In this document: in pieces, positions 10,526 through 22,700 of the stretch | Position numbering within the stretch: position 1 is the stretch's first letter | How the letters are laid out: each line of letters opens with the position of its first letter | Origin: Isoetes taiwanensis | Taxonomy: Eukaryota; Streptophyta; Lycopodiopsida; Isoetales; Isoetaceae | Length of the DNA: 64,000 nucleotides | Assembly (NCBI GenBank): GCA_021234155.1 | Contig: JAJEKV010000827.1 | Location: forward strand, 19,772 to 83,771 | Direction: 5' to 3' | Program-made: the position numbers and the translations under genes | The notes under the pieces: model-generated | Told to the model about the DNA's origin: nothing | The model's input: only the letters and a program-made list of their open reading frames with translations | Databases searched by the model: none

Positions 10526-10559
10526 TACAAATCACAAAATATATCGGTCGAAACAATCA

Positions 10560-10870
10560 AGTGCTTTGTTTTTGATTGACCAAAAAGGTACAAGGCTTCT
10601 TTAAATCAAAGGGTACATTCCTTATGATAGGAAATGTGAACACAAATGTGAACAAAAGATATATATAAGCACATTTACATAGTTCATCTTGCAAAATCGA
10701 GATACTCCGGACTCATGATCGGGAGAAATCGGAGGCTGGCGGGCGTCACGTTCTTTCGGATTGGCATCACAATGCATGACCAAAGCATCTATTAGAAATT
10801 GTAAAAGTGACGGGTGTATTCATGAGAGAACCATTTAGATGTAAATCTGACATCCATAAATAAGGTTAGA
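10560..10870. other. Non-coding stretch
   Basis: AT-rich sequence between the satellite and the Ulp1 fragment; nothing recognised. Confidence 0.3.
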
Positions 10871-10875
10871 AATAT

Positions 10876-11460
10876 TTAAAAGGAACATGAGATCGCGGTA
10901 CATACAAAGGAAGGCATACAACTTACTTCCATATCTCTACGAGGGACAAGAGCTTCAACATATTTGTGCATAAATCCCATCACATACAACCCACATGATG
11001 TTAAATCGGGCTGATGTCGCACCTCTACTTTCTGAATCCGATTAACATTATTTCTCTTCATGAAATCGGCGCTTCTAGATACTTGGCCGTCGATGTAGTT
11101 AACATTTATTGTAATGCGACCTACATATGCGAAATTTAGCGGACCGAATTAGCGAAGAAAAGCAAAGCAACAACTTAAGTATTACATACCCTTTGATTGC
11201 TTTCGGTTACGATAGCATAACCTGTAAGAGGATTCAAGGCGTGAATTCACAGTGCGGGTAGGATCTTGGAATCGGATGGTGCGGCGTAAAAGCGGCCCGG
11301 CACAAAATGGTCATTCTCAAGGATAGGTGCAAGGATATGATGGCATTTAGCTACCACAATCCCCTTCATCCACGATTTCACTATTTCAATGACATTTAGT
11401 GATCCTTGGGCTGATTCACCCTTTCTTTTCTTGCTGGTAGCTTCTCTAAACCTTATATAG
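10876..11460 (-). pseudogene. Ulp1-type cysteine protease (C48) C-terminal fragment
   Basis: QPDLTSCGLYVMGFM at 10969-11013 matches the catalytic Gln-Cys block of Ulp1/SENP deSUMOylating proteases. Upstream in the same direction, CHHILAPILENDHFV near 11300-11370 resembles the His block of that family, in a different frame, and a basic TSKKRKGESAQG segment precedes it. The frame is interrupted, so this is a relic. Such domains are common in plant MULE and CACTA elements, which is the likely source. Cys and His positions are seen; activity is not implied. Confidence 0.55.
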
Positions 11461-11469
11461 TTGTAGCGG

Positions 11470-12620
11470 GGATAAAAAAAAGATTTTGCTCTTCCACTTT
11501 CGAAGGCAATGTCTCATACAAGCACTGGATTAGATTAAGATTAACATTAGAGACAAGGAATAGCAACAAATACATTTCGGTTACAACGGGTTATTACACG
11601 CCATAAAGATCCACTAAGCGGCTACTCATTTTAGAGTTAGTTGCACATAAAATTGCTATGTCGGATGCAACCACTTTCATTTTCAGGTGTGGACCCGGTT
11701 CTTGAATGGCGTGAATGGCGTGAATTCCATAAGTTTATCCTTGTCATCATTTACATTTATCGGATCAAGATGTTAGTGTCATATTAACAATTGATCCATG
11801 ACAATAAAGCATAAATTGATACCTTCAATCTCTGTTTCGATTGGTTTTAGACACATAAAAGCGAGTAGAATATAATAAGCTCTTTGAAGTATAAGTAAGT
11901 CAATGTTAGTGTCATATTAACAATTGATCCATGACAATAAAGCATAAATTGATACCTTCAATCTCTATGTTTCGATGGTTTAGACCTGCAAAATGAGTAA
12001 AATATAATAAGCCTCTTTGAAGTATAAGTAAGTCAATGTAAGCTAGCAATTACCGTTTTCTGCGGTGGATGTCCTATGCCTACGGTTTGCACTCTCTTTT
12101 CAATTTGTTTTGGCATCAGCTTTGACCATAAATTTAGTCGTTGCCTTGGTACGTAATCTCAAGGCTTCTTCAACATCATCTAGCTCCTTTGGATCGTCAT
12201 AAGTCTCACGAAGACAAGAAAGTGCTTCATTCTAATGTTTTGAAAGCAAGACAAAAAGAAAACCGCGTACCTGCCAAAGAACAAGCCTTTTCCTCAACTT
12301 GAAAAAAAGCAGCTGACGGAATTTGTTTTCAATGTAAATCACCAACATCTTGATAATTTTATCTGTAAACCGTCAGCGTAAGTTTCAAAATACAAAAAAA
12401 AAAAAAAAAAAACGAAAGGAGAGAGAATTACTTTACGGGCTTTTGACTAGTTGCTCAATAATAGCGGCTTTCGGCTTCAGCAGGTGGGATCTCTTTTTGG
12501 AAACAACCTACGCTGCAAAATATTGAACCGGAAGGGATTCCTAAGCAATGTCGCGGTCATCCGGACCATAAACAATCATGTACACATGTATTCGTCGTTG
12601 AAACCACGAATATAAGACAA
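11470..12620. other. Decayed element sequence with a direct duplication
   Basis: AT-rich. A segment of about 150 bp is repeated: TTAGTGTCATATTAACAATT occurs near 11775 and 11905, each followed by CATAAATTGATACCTTCAA and similar sequence. An A18 tract is at about 12394-12412. No coding region I can support. Confidence 0.4.
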
Positions 12621-12639
12621 AATAGACAACACATTATGA

Positions 12640-14057
12640 CCACAAAGTGGAGATATTACCATGGTCGAAGTCAAGGCAATCATTGCGGCTGCTGCAAGTA
12701 TTGCTTATATGTGAGAATGAAGGCGGCTTCAGATCTTGCTGCGAGTTTGGGGGCCGGGCTGCAGGCCCTATCGGATTACGATCTTTCCAAATGCTTAGTC
12801 ATCTCCTTTATTCTATTCTCACGGTTGGAATTAACTTCCAAATCCTTGTTGATTTTTTCAATGGCTGACTTCTAATTCTTGCAAATCAGCCTTTAAACAA
12901 TCAATGGGAATCATTAGAGCATCTAAGTCAACAATATAACTTGATTTCTCCTCCTCTAAATGGGATGCAAAGCCATTTGCACATCGCTTGCTTTAAAACC
13001 ATATATCTTTGGCTTCATATTTTGCATCTTTTGCAAGTTTTAAATCACTCTCGCCTTGGTTATTTCCATTGTTTTCCTTTTCTCTTTTAAAGTCTGCAGT
13101 TCATCACATGGAGAATCTAATGCTCTTGTTTTTTTGCATCATTTTACTCTGCACAAGCTTTCTTGTCAAAAGCTCTTATCACTCGTAAACATGAAGGGCT
13201 TTGTGGGTTCACAGGTATTCAATTTCCATTGTACTTTTTCCTTTTCTCTTTTTAAAGTCGTGGCGAGGGAGCTTGAACATTTCATCAAGCATGGAGAATG
13301 TGAATATCTCAAAATGCTCAATTGTTTCCATCAATCTTCTAGTAACTATATATACTTTTCATCATTTCCATATGTAATGTTCCCCAATTCTATCTGAGGG
13401 TTTTTAATTGATAAATGGCATACATTTAATGCATGCTTTAACAGGGGTTTTGATTAAAAAAGTATATAGGGGTTTTTACAACCCTTTATGTAGCATATCC
13501 CTATAGGATAGTGCACCCCGGGGTGAAAGACTTTCTTGTAGCTAATTACAGCCGGTCGGATTCTTTTTTGAGAGCCTTTTGAATGAAGACTTGCACTTGC
13601 TTTCACCTCATCCCAATCAATGCTTACTCCTTTGTAATGAAGTGCATATGCTCGGGCAAAATACAATGGAATGTGATGATTTGCAATGTCCCTCCTACAA
13701 AAAGCGTGCTCATACGGAAAAAAAATCGCCATCCAACCCGAGGCTTAATCACGCACTCTTGATAACCCCTAACGTGAGGGGCTTGGAACCCCAAACATCA
13801 CGCACTATTTGCACTAGCCACGGAAACATGCTATCAAAATTTTGCTCCTAAGCTGCTGATGCTTACCTTGTCAAACTTCGAGGCGGCAAGACCTCCGTCT
13901 GAAGAAGACCCACTCTTGAGTTTTTGGCGAGTTCTAGTGGGAGACCTTGGCATGGGCTTCTGGGTTTGTTCTTGAGGAGATTTCCTTGGAGATGTCTTTG
14001 TTCAAAGCTGTTTTCGTCATGATCTCTTCCACGGTGCTCAGCTCTCTGAAAATGCAA
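12640..14057 (-). pseudogene. Broken upstream coding part of the Ulp1-bearing element
   Basis: Minus-strand pieces in several frames: a start-like piece (13863-14057) with DENSFEQRHLQGNLLKNKPRSP, a piece at 13454-13732 with HIPLYFARAYALHYKGVSIDW, and a coiled-coil-like piece near 12760-12870 (IEKINKDLEVNSNRENRIKE). Direction and order suit the N-terminal part of a plant transposon protein that ends in the C48 protease at 10.9 kb. The middle piece recalls the plant-mobile-domain type of sequence, but this is weak. Confidence 0.35.
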
Positions 14058-14063
14058 GCTTTT

Positions 14064-14219
14064 GGCTATGGAGGTCGATCTTGGCTATGGAGGTTGAATA
14101 TGGATGTCAAGCTTTCGGCTATGGAGGTTGAATATGGATGTCAAGCTTTCGGCTATGGAGGTTGAATATGGATGTCAACCTTTTCGGCTATGGAGGTTGA
14201 ATATGGATGGAAGGTATGG
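14064..14219. repeat. 34-bp tandem repeat
   Basis: Units begin GGCTATGGAGG at 14064 (partial), 14083, 14117, 14151 and 14186, giving periods of 34, 34 and 35 bp. It lies just upstream of the start-like piece of the minus-strand element gene. Confidence 0.9.
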
Positions 14220-14898
14220 AGCGGGAGGAAGGTTGAAACGAGGGGAGAAGAGTTCAAAATTATTTGCCCTATTAATGATTCATTCCAAGAATAATAATTT
14301 TGGGGGAGGGATTTCCTTACATTTTGAATTTGTAAATGTAAAATCTGGCACTTTTTTTGCCCACCCTTTCATGCTTCTACCCCTTAAAGTTTCTCTATGA
14401 TGGCCCTAGCATAGTCCTTTTATGGCCACAACATATGCAGCTTTTATGCTTATTCTATGAAAGGAAACTTTGTCAAATGCTTTTTCTTTGCGACCATTCT
14501 TTGGGAGTGCAACTTCTCCACATAGTTTACTAATGGTATTATTGATGGGAATATCATAGTGTTGACAAGACATACATCCCGGCCTTGAAAAATATATTGA
14601 TAGAACACCTTTGGGAGTTGTGTTGCATGAGTTTCTATTTGTTCTTTGCAGCGTGTCATATTAAGACTTCATATCGCTATTTCAAGTTGGCAATTTCCTC
14701 TGTTGAATATGTAGCACAATAACGGGGGTTACTTTTAGATTTTTATCACGGCTTTTTCACATGGGTTTTCTATGATTTCGATTTGTTGTATTCGTTGAGG
14801 TGTACTAAATAGTATTTCTAGAGTGCACCCTTTATGGGCGTTGATTTTTCGTTGGTTGGAACAATCAGGGGTTGTTGTCTTTCTCGCATGTGTTTGTG

Positions 14899-15096
14899 CA
14901 TGAACAACTGCGCGCGTATGCATGTGCATGTGCACATGCATGTGCATGTGCACATGCATGTGCATGTGTGTGCATGTGCATGTTCATGTGCATCGCATGT
15001 ATATGCATGTGCATGTGTATTGTGCATGTGCAAGTGCAAGTGCAAGTGCATGTGCATGTGTGCATGTGTGTGCATGTGTGCATATGCATGTGTACT
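14899..15096. repeat. GCATGT/TGCATG microsatellite
   Basis: Imperfect run of TGCATG and GTGCAT with alternating purine and pyrimidine. Reading frames on both strands are open here only because the repeat has no stop codons. Confidence 0.9.
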
Positions 15097-15179
15097 TACC
15101 CTCTTGGATTCTTATTGCGGAGTGGATTTTTACTACCATGAGATGGATTTTTTGCTCACACTTACAAAGGTATTTGTTT

Positions 15180-15775
15180 TTTTAATGTTTCTTGATTAGC
15201 ATAATGTTTTTTTTACAAGGTATTGGTTTCACGATTCTACAATGTAGTCTTTTGCAAAACCTCCTTTTGTTTCCTTCCCTAAGATTTCTTTGCAGATTCA
15301 AGTTTAGGCCCTCTGTTTTGCTTCCAACTCTTGGATATTCGGCTGCGGATTGTTCATAGCGGCCGACCTTTAGCTTTCGATCAACAAGCGGATTCTTATG
15401 CACACAATAGGGCGGATTATTCCACGCCCTTTTCCATATCCCTTGAATCAGTCAAACAATGGCCACAAGAATGCATTTATATTGTAGGTTTTAGAACTTT
15501 AATTGAACCATAAGATGAATCATGCATTACCTTTAAGCTAGAGATGAGCATCCAAAATCATATGGATTGATAAACAATGGTGTCATTGTGAAAGAGAAAT
15601 AGTTGTAAGCGGAAGTAACAATATGTAGCATAATAACGGGGGGTTTTCTTTGTGTTGCAAACTTTTATGACTTTCGGAATAATGGGATCAATCGATCTAT
15701 CTTTATGGTAACTTTTACTTATGTATTTGTTTTATTGTGATCAAATTCAAAAGCTACTGAGGTCATGAAAGCCTC
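15180..15775. other. Non-coding stretch
   Basis: T-rich sequence; a short open frame at 15331-15513 has no recognisable content. Confidence 0.3.
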
Positions 15776-16657
15776 AAATGAATTCTAGTTTTTCCTAGTT
15801 TGAATTCTAGTCTTTTTCCTAGAATTTCGATTAAAATCCGATTTTCGGTAAAATTTTGTAAAATAGTATAAAATCCAGGCATTTGTATTTTTCTCAAAAT
15901 CCGGTAGAAAGTATAAATGCAAAATTTTCCCTAAGGCCGAAGGGTCCTAAACCAAAATTTTTGCAACACAAACCATTAACATCAACATATAAAAATTAAA
16001 TCCCCCAACACATAACAACCAGCATAACAACCATTGACATTAACAACCAACACATAACTACCATTGACATTAATTAACACAACCATTGGGTCCAACACAT
16101 TTAAATTAAAATCCCCTTAAACCCCCTTTGGTTTGGGTGCATATTCACCACCGGGGGGGTGGCGTAGGGCGAGAGCCCTCATAATTGTATTTTGCCGCGT
16201 CTGAAATCAACACCATATAGTATTACGCTTGAAATCTTATAGTATTTTTTTGAATCTTGTTATCTGATTATAGCAAATTTTGTACTTGCATACCCACAAA
16301 TGAGGAACTTTTCGTGCGGTATAGATTAAGGAATAAAGGGGTGAATATGCCTATCCAGCGACTCTCGTTGCGAAGTCACTTGGGTGTGAATATGCACCCA
16401 AACCAAAGGGGGTTTTAAGGGGATTTTAATTTAAATGTGTTGGACCCAATGGTTGTGTTAATTAATGTCAATAATTATGTGTTGGTTGTTAATGTCAATA
16501 ATTGTTATGTGTTGGTTGTTATGTGTTGGGGATTTAGTATTTTTATATGTTGGATGTTAATGGTTTTGTGTTGCAAAAAAATTTTGGCCGGGGGCCTTAG
16601 GAAACGATTGTGACAAAATTTTTAGAATTCAAAACAGGAAAAAACTAGAATTCAAAA
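15776..16657. mobile_element. Long-inverted-repeat element (MITE-like), copy A
   Basis: The ends are near-perfect inverted repeats: TGAATTCTAGTTTTTCC at the left and its complement at the right. The arms extend about 360 bp (left) and 275 bp (right) and share TTGCAACACAAACCATTAAC, GGGTCCAACACATTTAAATT and GGTTTGGGTGCATATTCAC. A loop of about 220 bp lies between. No coding content. A second copy with arms and loop conserved is at 32590-33090. The long arms recall MULE- or foldback-type elements. A clear target-site duplication is not visible. Confidence 0.75.
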
Positions 16658-16830
16658 GATAAGATAAGATAAGATGATTTTTTACGTCCACGGGAACCCA
16701 ACGGGTTATGGGACGGCACATGCAAGGGCAACAGCCCATCTAGAACCTGGGGACTAGGCCCCATCACCAAACACAATAACAACATGGAACAACATGGTCA
16801 ACTCAGAAGGTATATTTGAATAAATTAGAT
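16658..16830 (-). mobile_element. LINE 3' end fragment with (TAAGA)n tail
   Basis: AAGATAAGATAAGATAAGAT is followed by TTTTTTACGTCCACGGGAAC and AACGGGTTATGGGACGGCAC. The same arrangement, tail then GTCCAC then a GGTCATGGGAC motif, occurs at 17395, where it forms the 3' end of the longer LINE copy. On the minus strand the microsatellite is therefore a 3' tail. Confidence 0.5.
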
Positions 16831-17394
16831 ACATTAACACAATTGTACTTTCAAGATCGAGTTCTTTGAAGGTGCTGGGAGGAGCACACAATGTCCCTTG
16901 CAAGGAAAAAAAAGGTTAATGTCCGTTCCAAGGAAAAAAAGGTTGCTTATATATAACGGTTACCCTAGGCTCTTCTATGAAGCAGAATGTTGTATAACGG
17001 TTACCCAGGCTCTTCTATGAAGCAGAATGCATTAGTTTAAATAGCACATGATTCGGGAATCCCCACAACTTTATAGCAACATTGTGTACTAGTAATGGTG
17101 CCCAGCGTTGCTGGGCGTAAATTGAGATCCTATAAGTGTTTTTGGGCCACAATGAGGAAAACTTATCCAAACTATGCCTCTTTGTCATTCTTATTTTTGT
17201 AATGGTTGTGCAATGCATTATATAAAAGTGGCTGCTCTGTGATATTATATGTTATTAATTTAAATAGGCACAACTCTATTTGATTTGCCTATTTTTATGT
17301 ATTTTCGATACAAAAATAAATAGCATTGAAGTGCATCATATATAGGGTCTTTCATATTTGGAGACCTTGTAGAGCAATTTATTACATTTAAGAA

Positions 17395-19365
17395 TAGAAT
17401 AGAATAAATTTTTAGCGTCCACAGAGACCAATAGGTCATGGGACCCATACAATGGGCTAGTACAATCATTACTACTAGGATTAAAAAACCCCTGCCTCGA
17501 AAGGTTTTCAAGGGAAAAACCTTTGCGGTAATGATGATACTAGACAAGCGGAGATAATGACTCTTGAGGGGCTCGATAATTGCAGGCGTTTATCTAGAAC
17601 CTCAAGTATGTATAATGCCAAGTCATACCACGGATGGTACTCGAGAAGTTGTGGAGGCGTGGAATGGAAGGCTAAGGTCAAAAATGATTCGGATTATCTC
17701 AAAAGCGGGGCAACTCGGAAGAGTATGGCTTTCATCTTCAATAACACATGGCGGCAGCAGGCACATAGTCTCGCTTCTCAGCGGCAATTGCGGCGCTCCC
17801 ATCTACCTATCTCAATCCGTAGCGCTGTGGGACCCGATGCGAATTGATGCAATAGCTACAAGCTTGTTCCTGGACAATGAAGCAAGCAAATAAGCTTGGG
17901 GCCTGGTTCCAAGGTGGGATTTATGTGTGTGCGATAATGACAAGTTCTCACTTGGGCCAAACTAGCTGCGTCCCATATCTTTTGAGAAAAAGCGACCATT
18001 GAGATATTGTTGCAAAAGCTCGGGATCGAGGCGGCAAGCATCAGGCGGTGCTTTCACGGTTTGCCGCGATAGCGGACAAACCATGTAGTGCAATGCTCTT
18101 TCCAACATCGTTTCGGATTTGAGGAGATTCAGCCATGGCAAGTGCAAAAACGGGATACCTAACATCATCCATGTGGTGCACCTTGTGGATATAGTGGAGA
18201 TGGCGCTTCATGGCGAGAATGTTGAAGAGGCCAAAACACATCTCTTGTAAAAAGAATAGCATAGAACCTTTGTTGTTTTAACTCCAAGGGCTGTAAGTGA
18301 GAAAGGACTTGCACCAGCTCAAGCTCTCCCAATCACTAGCACTAATGGCGAGGCCCCCACACTTGAACCATAAATTAAAAGCGGGCTCTACCAAAGCCCA
18401 AAACAAGTGAGCTTTAAAGTGGCCAATCATGAATTTACGTGCGAAAACAATTGTTTTGCATTGCATAAAGTGCTCTCCATCCAATTGGGCACCGGCTTGG
18501 TAATACTTTGTTCCCAAAGTGTGTTCTTCTGAGAATTCTACACCAAGATACTTGTAGCTATCTACAACTTCAACCAGCGGCTATCATAGTGCATAGTGGG
18601 AACATTGTGGAGAAGATTGAACTACCAAAAGCAGTCTTTTGGAGATGCTTTCTGCTGAGACTGTGTTCTCACAAAAAGCTGTGCGAGCATGTAAATGTTC
18701 TTTGCATACTAGCGGCCGGTATGTGCGGAAATGAAACATCATCGGCATACATAAGTTGCCTAATGATATAGTATGCCAAATGTGGACCTCGCTGCCATGA
18801 TTATCAAGCCATCCTTCCAATTGATCAATGTACAAGCCAAAGAGTGTAGGAGATAAAGGACAACTACGGCGAACTCCAATATTACTAGTGATTTGAGTAC
18901 GATCTTTGGAAATTTAGCGAAAACCCTTTCATAGAGTAGATAAAAGCGCATTTTGAAGATCTTGTGGAACCCCAAGTGCGCTGACAAGCAGCGCCAAAAG
19001 AAGCTCGCGTGTCTTGTATCAAAGCGAAGTAAAATCCACAAAGCATATATAGAGGTCTTGTTTCAAACTTGACTATGTTCAATAAGCATGCGCTTAATGT
19101 GAAAATATGGTATATTGTAGAATGGCATGGACGAAAGCACGCACGTCCTACAAAGACACGTACACCGGTATGTTACGCCCATGATGTCAGCGACTTCTCG
19201 ATGAAGAAGGCGGCTAAGAGCTTTGAGAATATGGAACTTACCATGATCATGCGATAATTAGAAGGGTCATGCTTATCACACCTTTGTAAATTAGTGCGAC
19301 CTTCTTACGGCGGCCCAAGTTTACCGGCAAGCCTTCTTGCAAAGCTTGATTTAAAAGAGTAGTGA
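17395..19365 (-). pseudogene. LINE (non-LTR retrotransposon) reverse transcriptase, decayed
   Basis: Read on the minus strand from 19365 down: a segment ending RKVALIYKGG-like then DKHDPSNYR, a region with CFVDF-like remains near 19020, YERVFAKF, LYIDQLEGWLDNHGSE (about 18790-18835), and an out-of-frame MYADD active-site equivalent near 18735-18750. Then come FKAHLFWALVEPAFN near 18390 and the 3' domain with MAESPQIRNDVGKS near 18110. Many frameshifts. The 3' end at 17395 carries an (AGAAT)n tail rather than poly-A, which fits RTE-like LINEs better than L1. The 5' end is cut off at the CACTA-type terminus at 19371. Confidence 0.7.
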
Positions 19366-19370
19366 TGATT

Positions 19371-19740
19371 CACTACTAGAGAATAAAACGCGTCTTAGCA
19401 ACATGCGAGGACATCAAGCGTCGCATGCACCGCGTTTGAATAACGTTTCCGGCTTCGTCGCAAATGGCGTCGCCGTGGATTCGTCGCGTAGCGACATCCG
19501 TCGCATGTGCAGCGTATTAACAGCGTCGTAGGCGTCCCAAATATGTATAAAATATGTCCTTATGGCGTTTCTGGGGCGTCGCTCAAAATGTTGCTAAGGC
19601 GCATTTGTTACATATACCACGTCGCCCAAAATGTTTTTCAAAAAGTGGACTTGAACCCTAACCTCTTGCTAACAAACACGAGGCCTTACCAACACCTCAA
19701 TAACTTCGTATTTGTATTTATTCTGTGTTTATTCTTTAAG
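19371..19740 (+). mobile_element. CACTA-type transposon terminus
   Basis: Begins CACTACTAGAGAATAAAACG, a typical CACTA terminal inverted repeat, followed by GC-rich subterminal motifs with repeated GCGTCG/GTCGC. It starts exactly where LINE sequence stops. The opposite terminus (ending CTAGTAGTG) was not found downstream, so the element is truncated or buried by later insertions. No transposase seen. Confidence 0.55.
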
Positions 19741-19789
19741 TCGCAATGAGACGTTGCAGTTGTGACGTTTCACGTTTTAATGACTTCAG

Positions 19790-22700
19790 AAATATGATAA
19801 TATTGTCACTGATCTAGAGGCTGAGGAGTACCAATCACTAAAGATTTTCATGTGCTGGCCTTATCAAGAGCCTTTTCAGAATATGAGCAGTTGTCTACTC
19901 TTGTTAGAAGTGTAGCCAGAAACAGGGAACGAGCTGAGATCATGATCAGGACTGAAATAGAGCAAAAGAAAATCATTAAAGGGGAAGAAGATGAGAATGC
20001 TGAAATTTTGTATACAAGCAGAAAAAAGAGTTAGTACTTCAAGGATAAAAATAAGATTGGACCATGTTTTAACTGCAAGGCATATGGGCATTTGAAACAC
20101 AACTGTCCAAAGGTTAAAAGAAAATAGGTGTTATAACTGTGAGGGCTTTGGCCATATAGCATTTGCATGTCCTAGTCCAAAAGGGGCTGGAAGAAGCAAA
20201 GGAAATAATTATGCTGGCAAAGGGAAAGGAACCTATTCCAAAGGGAAAAATGACAAGGCAGCAAGTGTGAACCTTGCACAAGAGGCAACACTTGAAGAAG
20301 AAGATTACGATCTTTGAGGTAATAACTAATGCTATTTGCTCAATTTACGAAAGAAAAGCTATGAAATGACAATATACTTGTGCTAGATAGTGGGCGAGAG
20401 AGATCGATGGTTAAAACTCTTGATGCTCTTAAAGAAAGGAAGAAAAGAAGTGGAGTCTTCTTACAAATGGGAGATGGAGAGTTACAACAAGTGGAAGAAT
20501 CAGAAATTTTAGAAGTTTTTGATTTGAATGGGCAAATTGTTAGCTTGAGTGATGTTTTGTGTGTTCCAAATCTTGTAAGGAACTTGATTTCTATCAGCCA
20601 GCTTGTAGATATGGGCTACAGAGTTTGTTTTGACAAACTGGCATGTAAAATTTATATGGATAATGAATTGAGGTTTATTGCAAAAAGATTTGGCAACTTG
20701 TTTGGATTCCATAATCAGTCTTTAAGTGGCAGCATTAACTCAATTCAGTTTCCTACATTAAAGCTGTGGCATGAAAGATTAGGCCATACACATCTTGAAA
20801 ACATAAAAACACTAGCAAAAGGGGTCTTATAATTGCAGCAGAAAATGATGACTTTGTATATCATGGATGTATGTTGGGAAAAAGTGCAAGGCTTCCATTT
20901 AAAAGAACAACGGACAGGGCTGGAGACTTACTTGAGCTGGTACATAGTGATTTGTGTGGACCTCTTAACATTAGAAGCATGCAAGGACGAAAATATTTTA
21001 TTACTTTCATAGATGACCACTCAAGGAGAACTAAATGTTATTTTCTTAGAACAAAAGATCAAGCATATAAGGCATTCAGGATTTTTGAAGCTGAAGCTGA
21101 AAGAGACACAGGTAAAAAGATCAAATGCCTTAGGTCAGACAGAGGTGGGGAATTTGTCAATGATGTGTTTAAGAATTATTGCAAAGAACAAGAAATTAAG
21201 AGACAGGTCACTTGCAGTCATACCCCTCAGCAAAATGGTGTTGCTGAGAGGAAAAATAGATCAATCTTGGATGGAGTCAGATCAATGCTTAAGCATTGTG
21301 GTTTGCCAAATTATTTGTGGGAGGAGGCTGTTAGAACAGTAACATTGATTCAAAACTTATTGCCCTCATCTAGCTTGCATGGAGGGATTGCTGAGCAAAT
21401 CTGGAGCAAAAAAGAATAAGGTATGATTTTCTAAAAGCTTTTGGTTGTATAGCATATGCACATGTTCCAAAACAACCCAGGAAAAAATTAGATGACAGAT
21501 CGATCTTAGGATTTCTTGTTGGTTATGATACTATGTCAAAGGGGTACAAAATTTTTGAACCAGCAAAGAGACGAATATTGGTGAGTAGAGATGTAAGGTT
21601 TAATGAAGAAATTCTGTACAAAAACAGAGGTGACTTGGACAGTAGATATAACCTTTATTCTGATGATAACAGTAGAAAAATTGCAACCAGAAATAGTACA
21701 GAAGTAGATACAGATGATGATGAGTGTGAAAACAAAGTTCAAGTGGAAAAAGAAGTCAATGACAGTCATGAAGAGAGAATAGAGCCACAAATTGAAACTG
21801 GAATAGAACAAGTGAATAAAGAATCTTTGGGGAACAAGAGGATATTAGACAAATAAAATATAGAAGGCGTACTGAAGCTGAAAGGTTAAAAGATGATCTA
21901 AAAAATATAGGAGAAGAGACTTATGGAAGAGATCACATAGGAAAAAGCAAAAGGCTTCAAGGAGAAGAAATTGAAATAAATGAGATCATGGCCATTCTTG
22001 AGCCTGAAACTCCAAAAGACTTTGAACATGCAATAAAATGTGAAAATGCAAGGGAATGGCAAGCAGCAATGGAAAATGAAATGAGGTCCTTTGAAAAGAC
22101 AGAAACTTATGATATTGTAGAAAAACCAGAAGGGAGAAATATTGTTGGGAACAAGTGGATTTTCAAAGTTAAACTGGGAAATAATGGAGAACGAAAATAC
22201 AAGGCTAGATTAGTAGCTCAAGGGTTTTCACAGAAAAAAGGAATAGACTTTGAAGAAACTTTTCACCTATTGTTAAGCTCTCACAAGTTTGAGAATTTTG
22301 ATAGCATTTGCTAATGCATTAAATCTAGAAGTACATCATATGGATGTACAAACTGCATTTTTGAATGGAAAACTAGATGAGAAGATATACATGCAAGAGG
22401 CTCCTGGTTTTGAACATGGAGAAAATAAAGTATGGAGACTTAAAAAAGCAGTCTATGGCTTGAAGCAGAGTCGCCAAGACAATGGTACTTATGTTTTGAT
22501 GGATTCCTTAAGGAACAAAAGTTTGAGAAGATCCAAAGTGATGGGAACATGTATATGTTTCAAGACAAAGGTAATTTCTGCATTATTGCTCTCTGTGTAG
22601 ATGATAACATCATTGTTTCTAATAATATAGACTGCCTAAATCACTGCAAGAAAGTGTTAAATACTTGAGTTCGGCATGGTGATTTGGGGAGCTCAAAAGA

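Noticed and set aside
9888-10556. Long open frames of 150-200 codons on both strands
   Set aside because: They are translations of the CCACACA/GGTGTG satellite (His/Thr- or Val/Gly-only composition) with no gene features.
14735-15199. Several overlapping open frames rich in Cys, Met, His and Val
   Set aside because: By-product of the stop-free GCATGT microsatellite.
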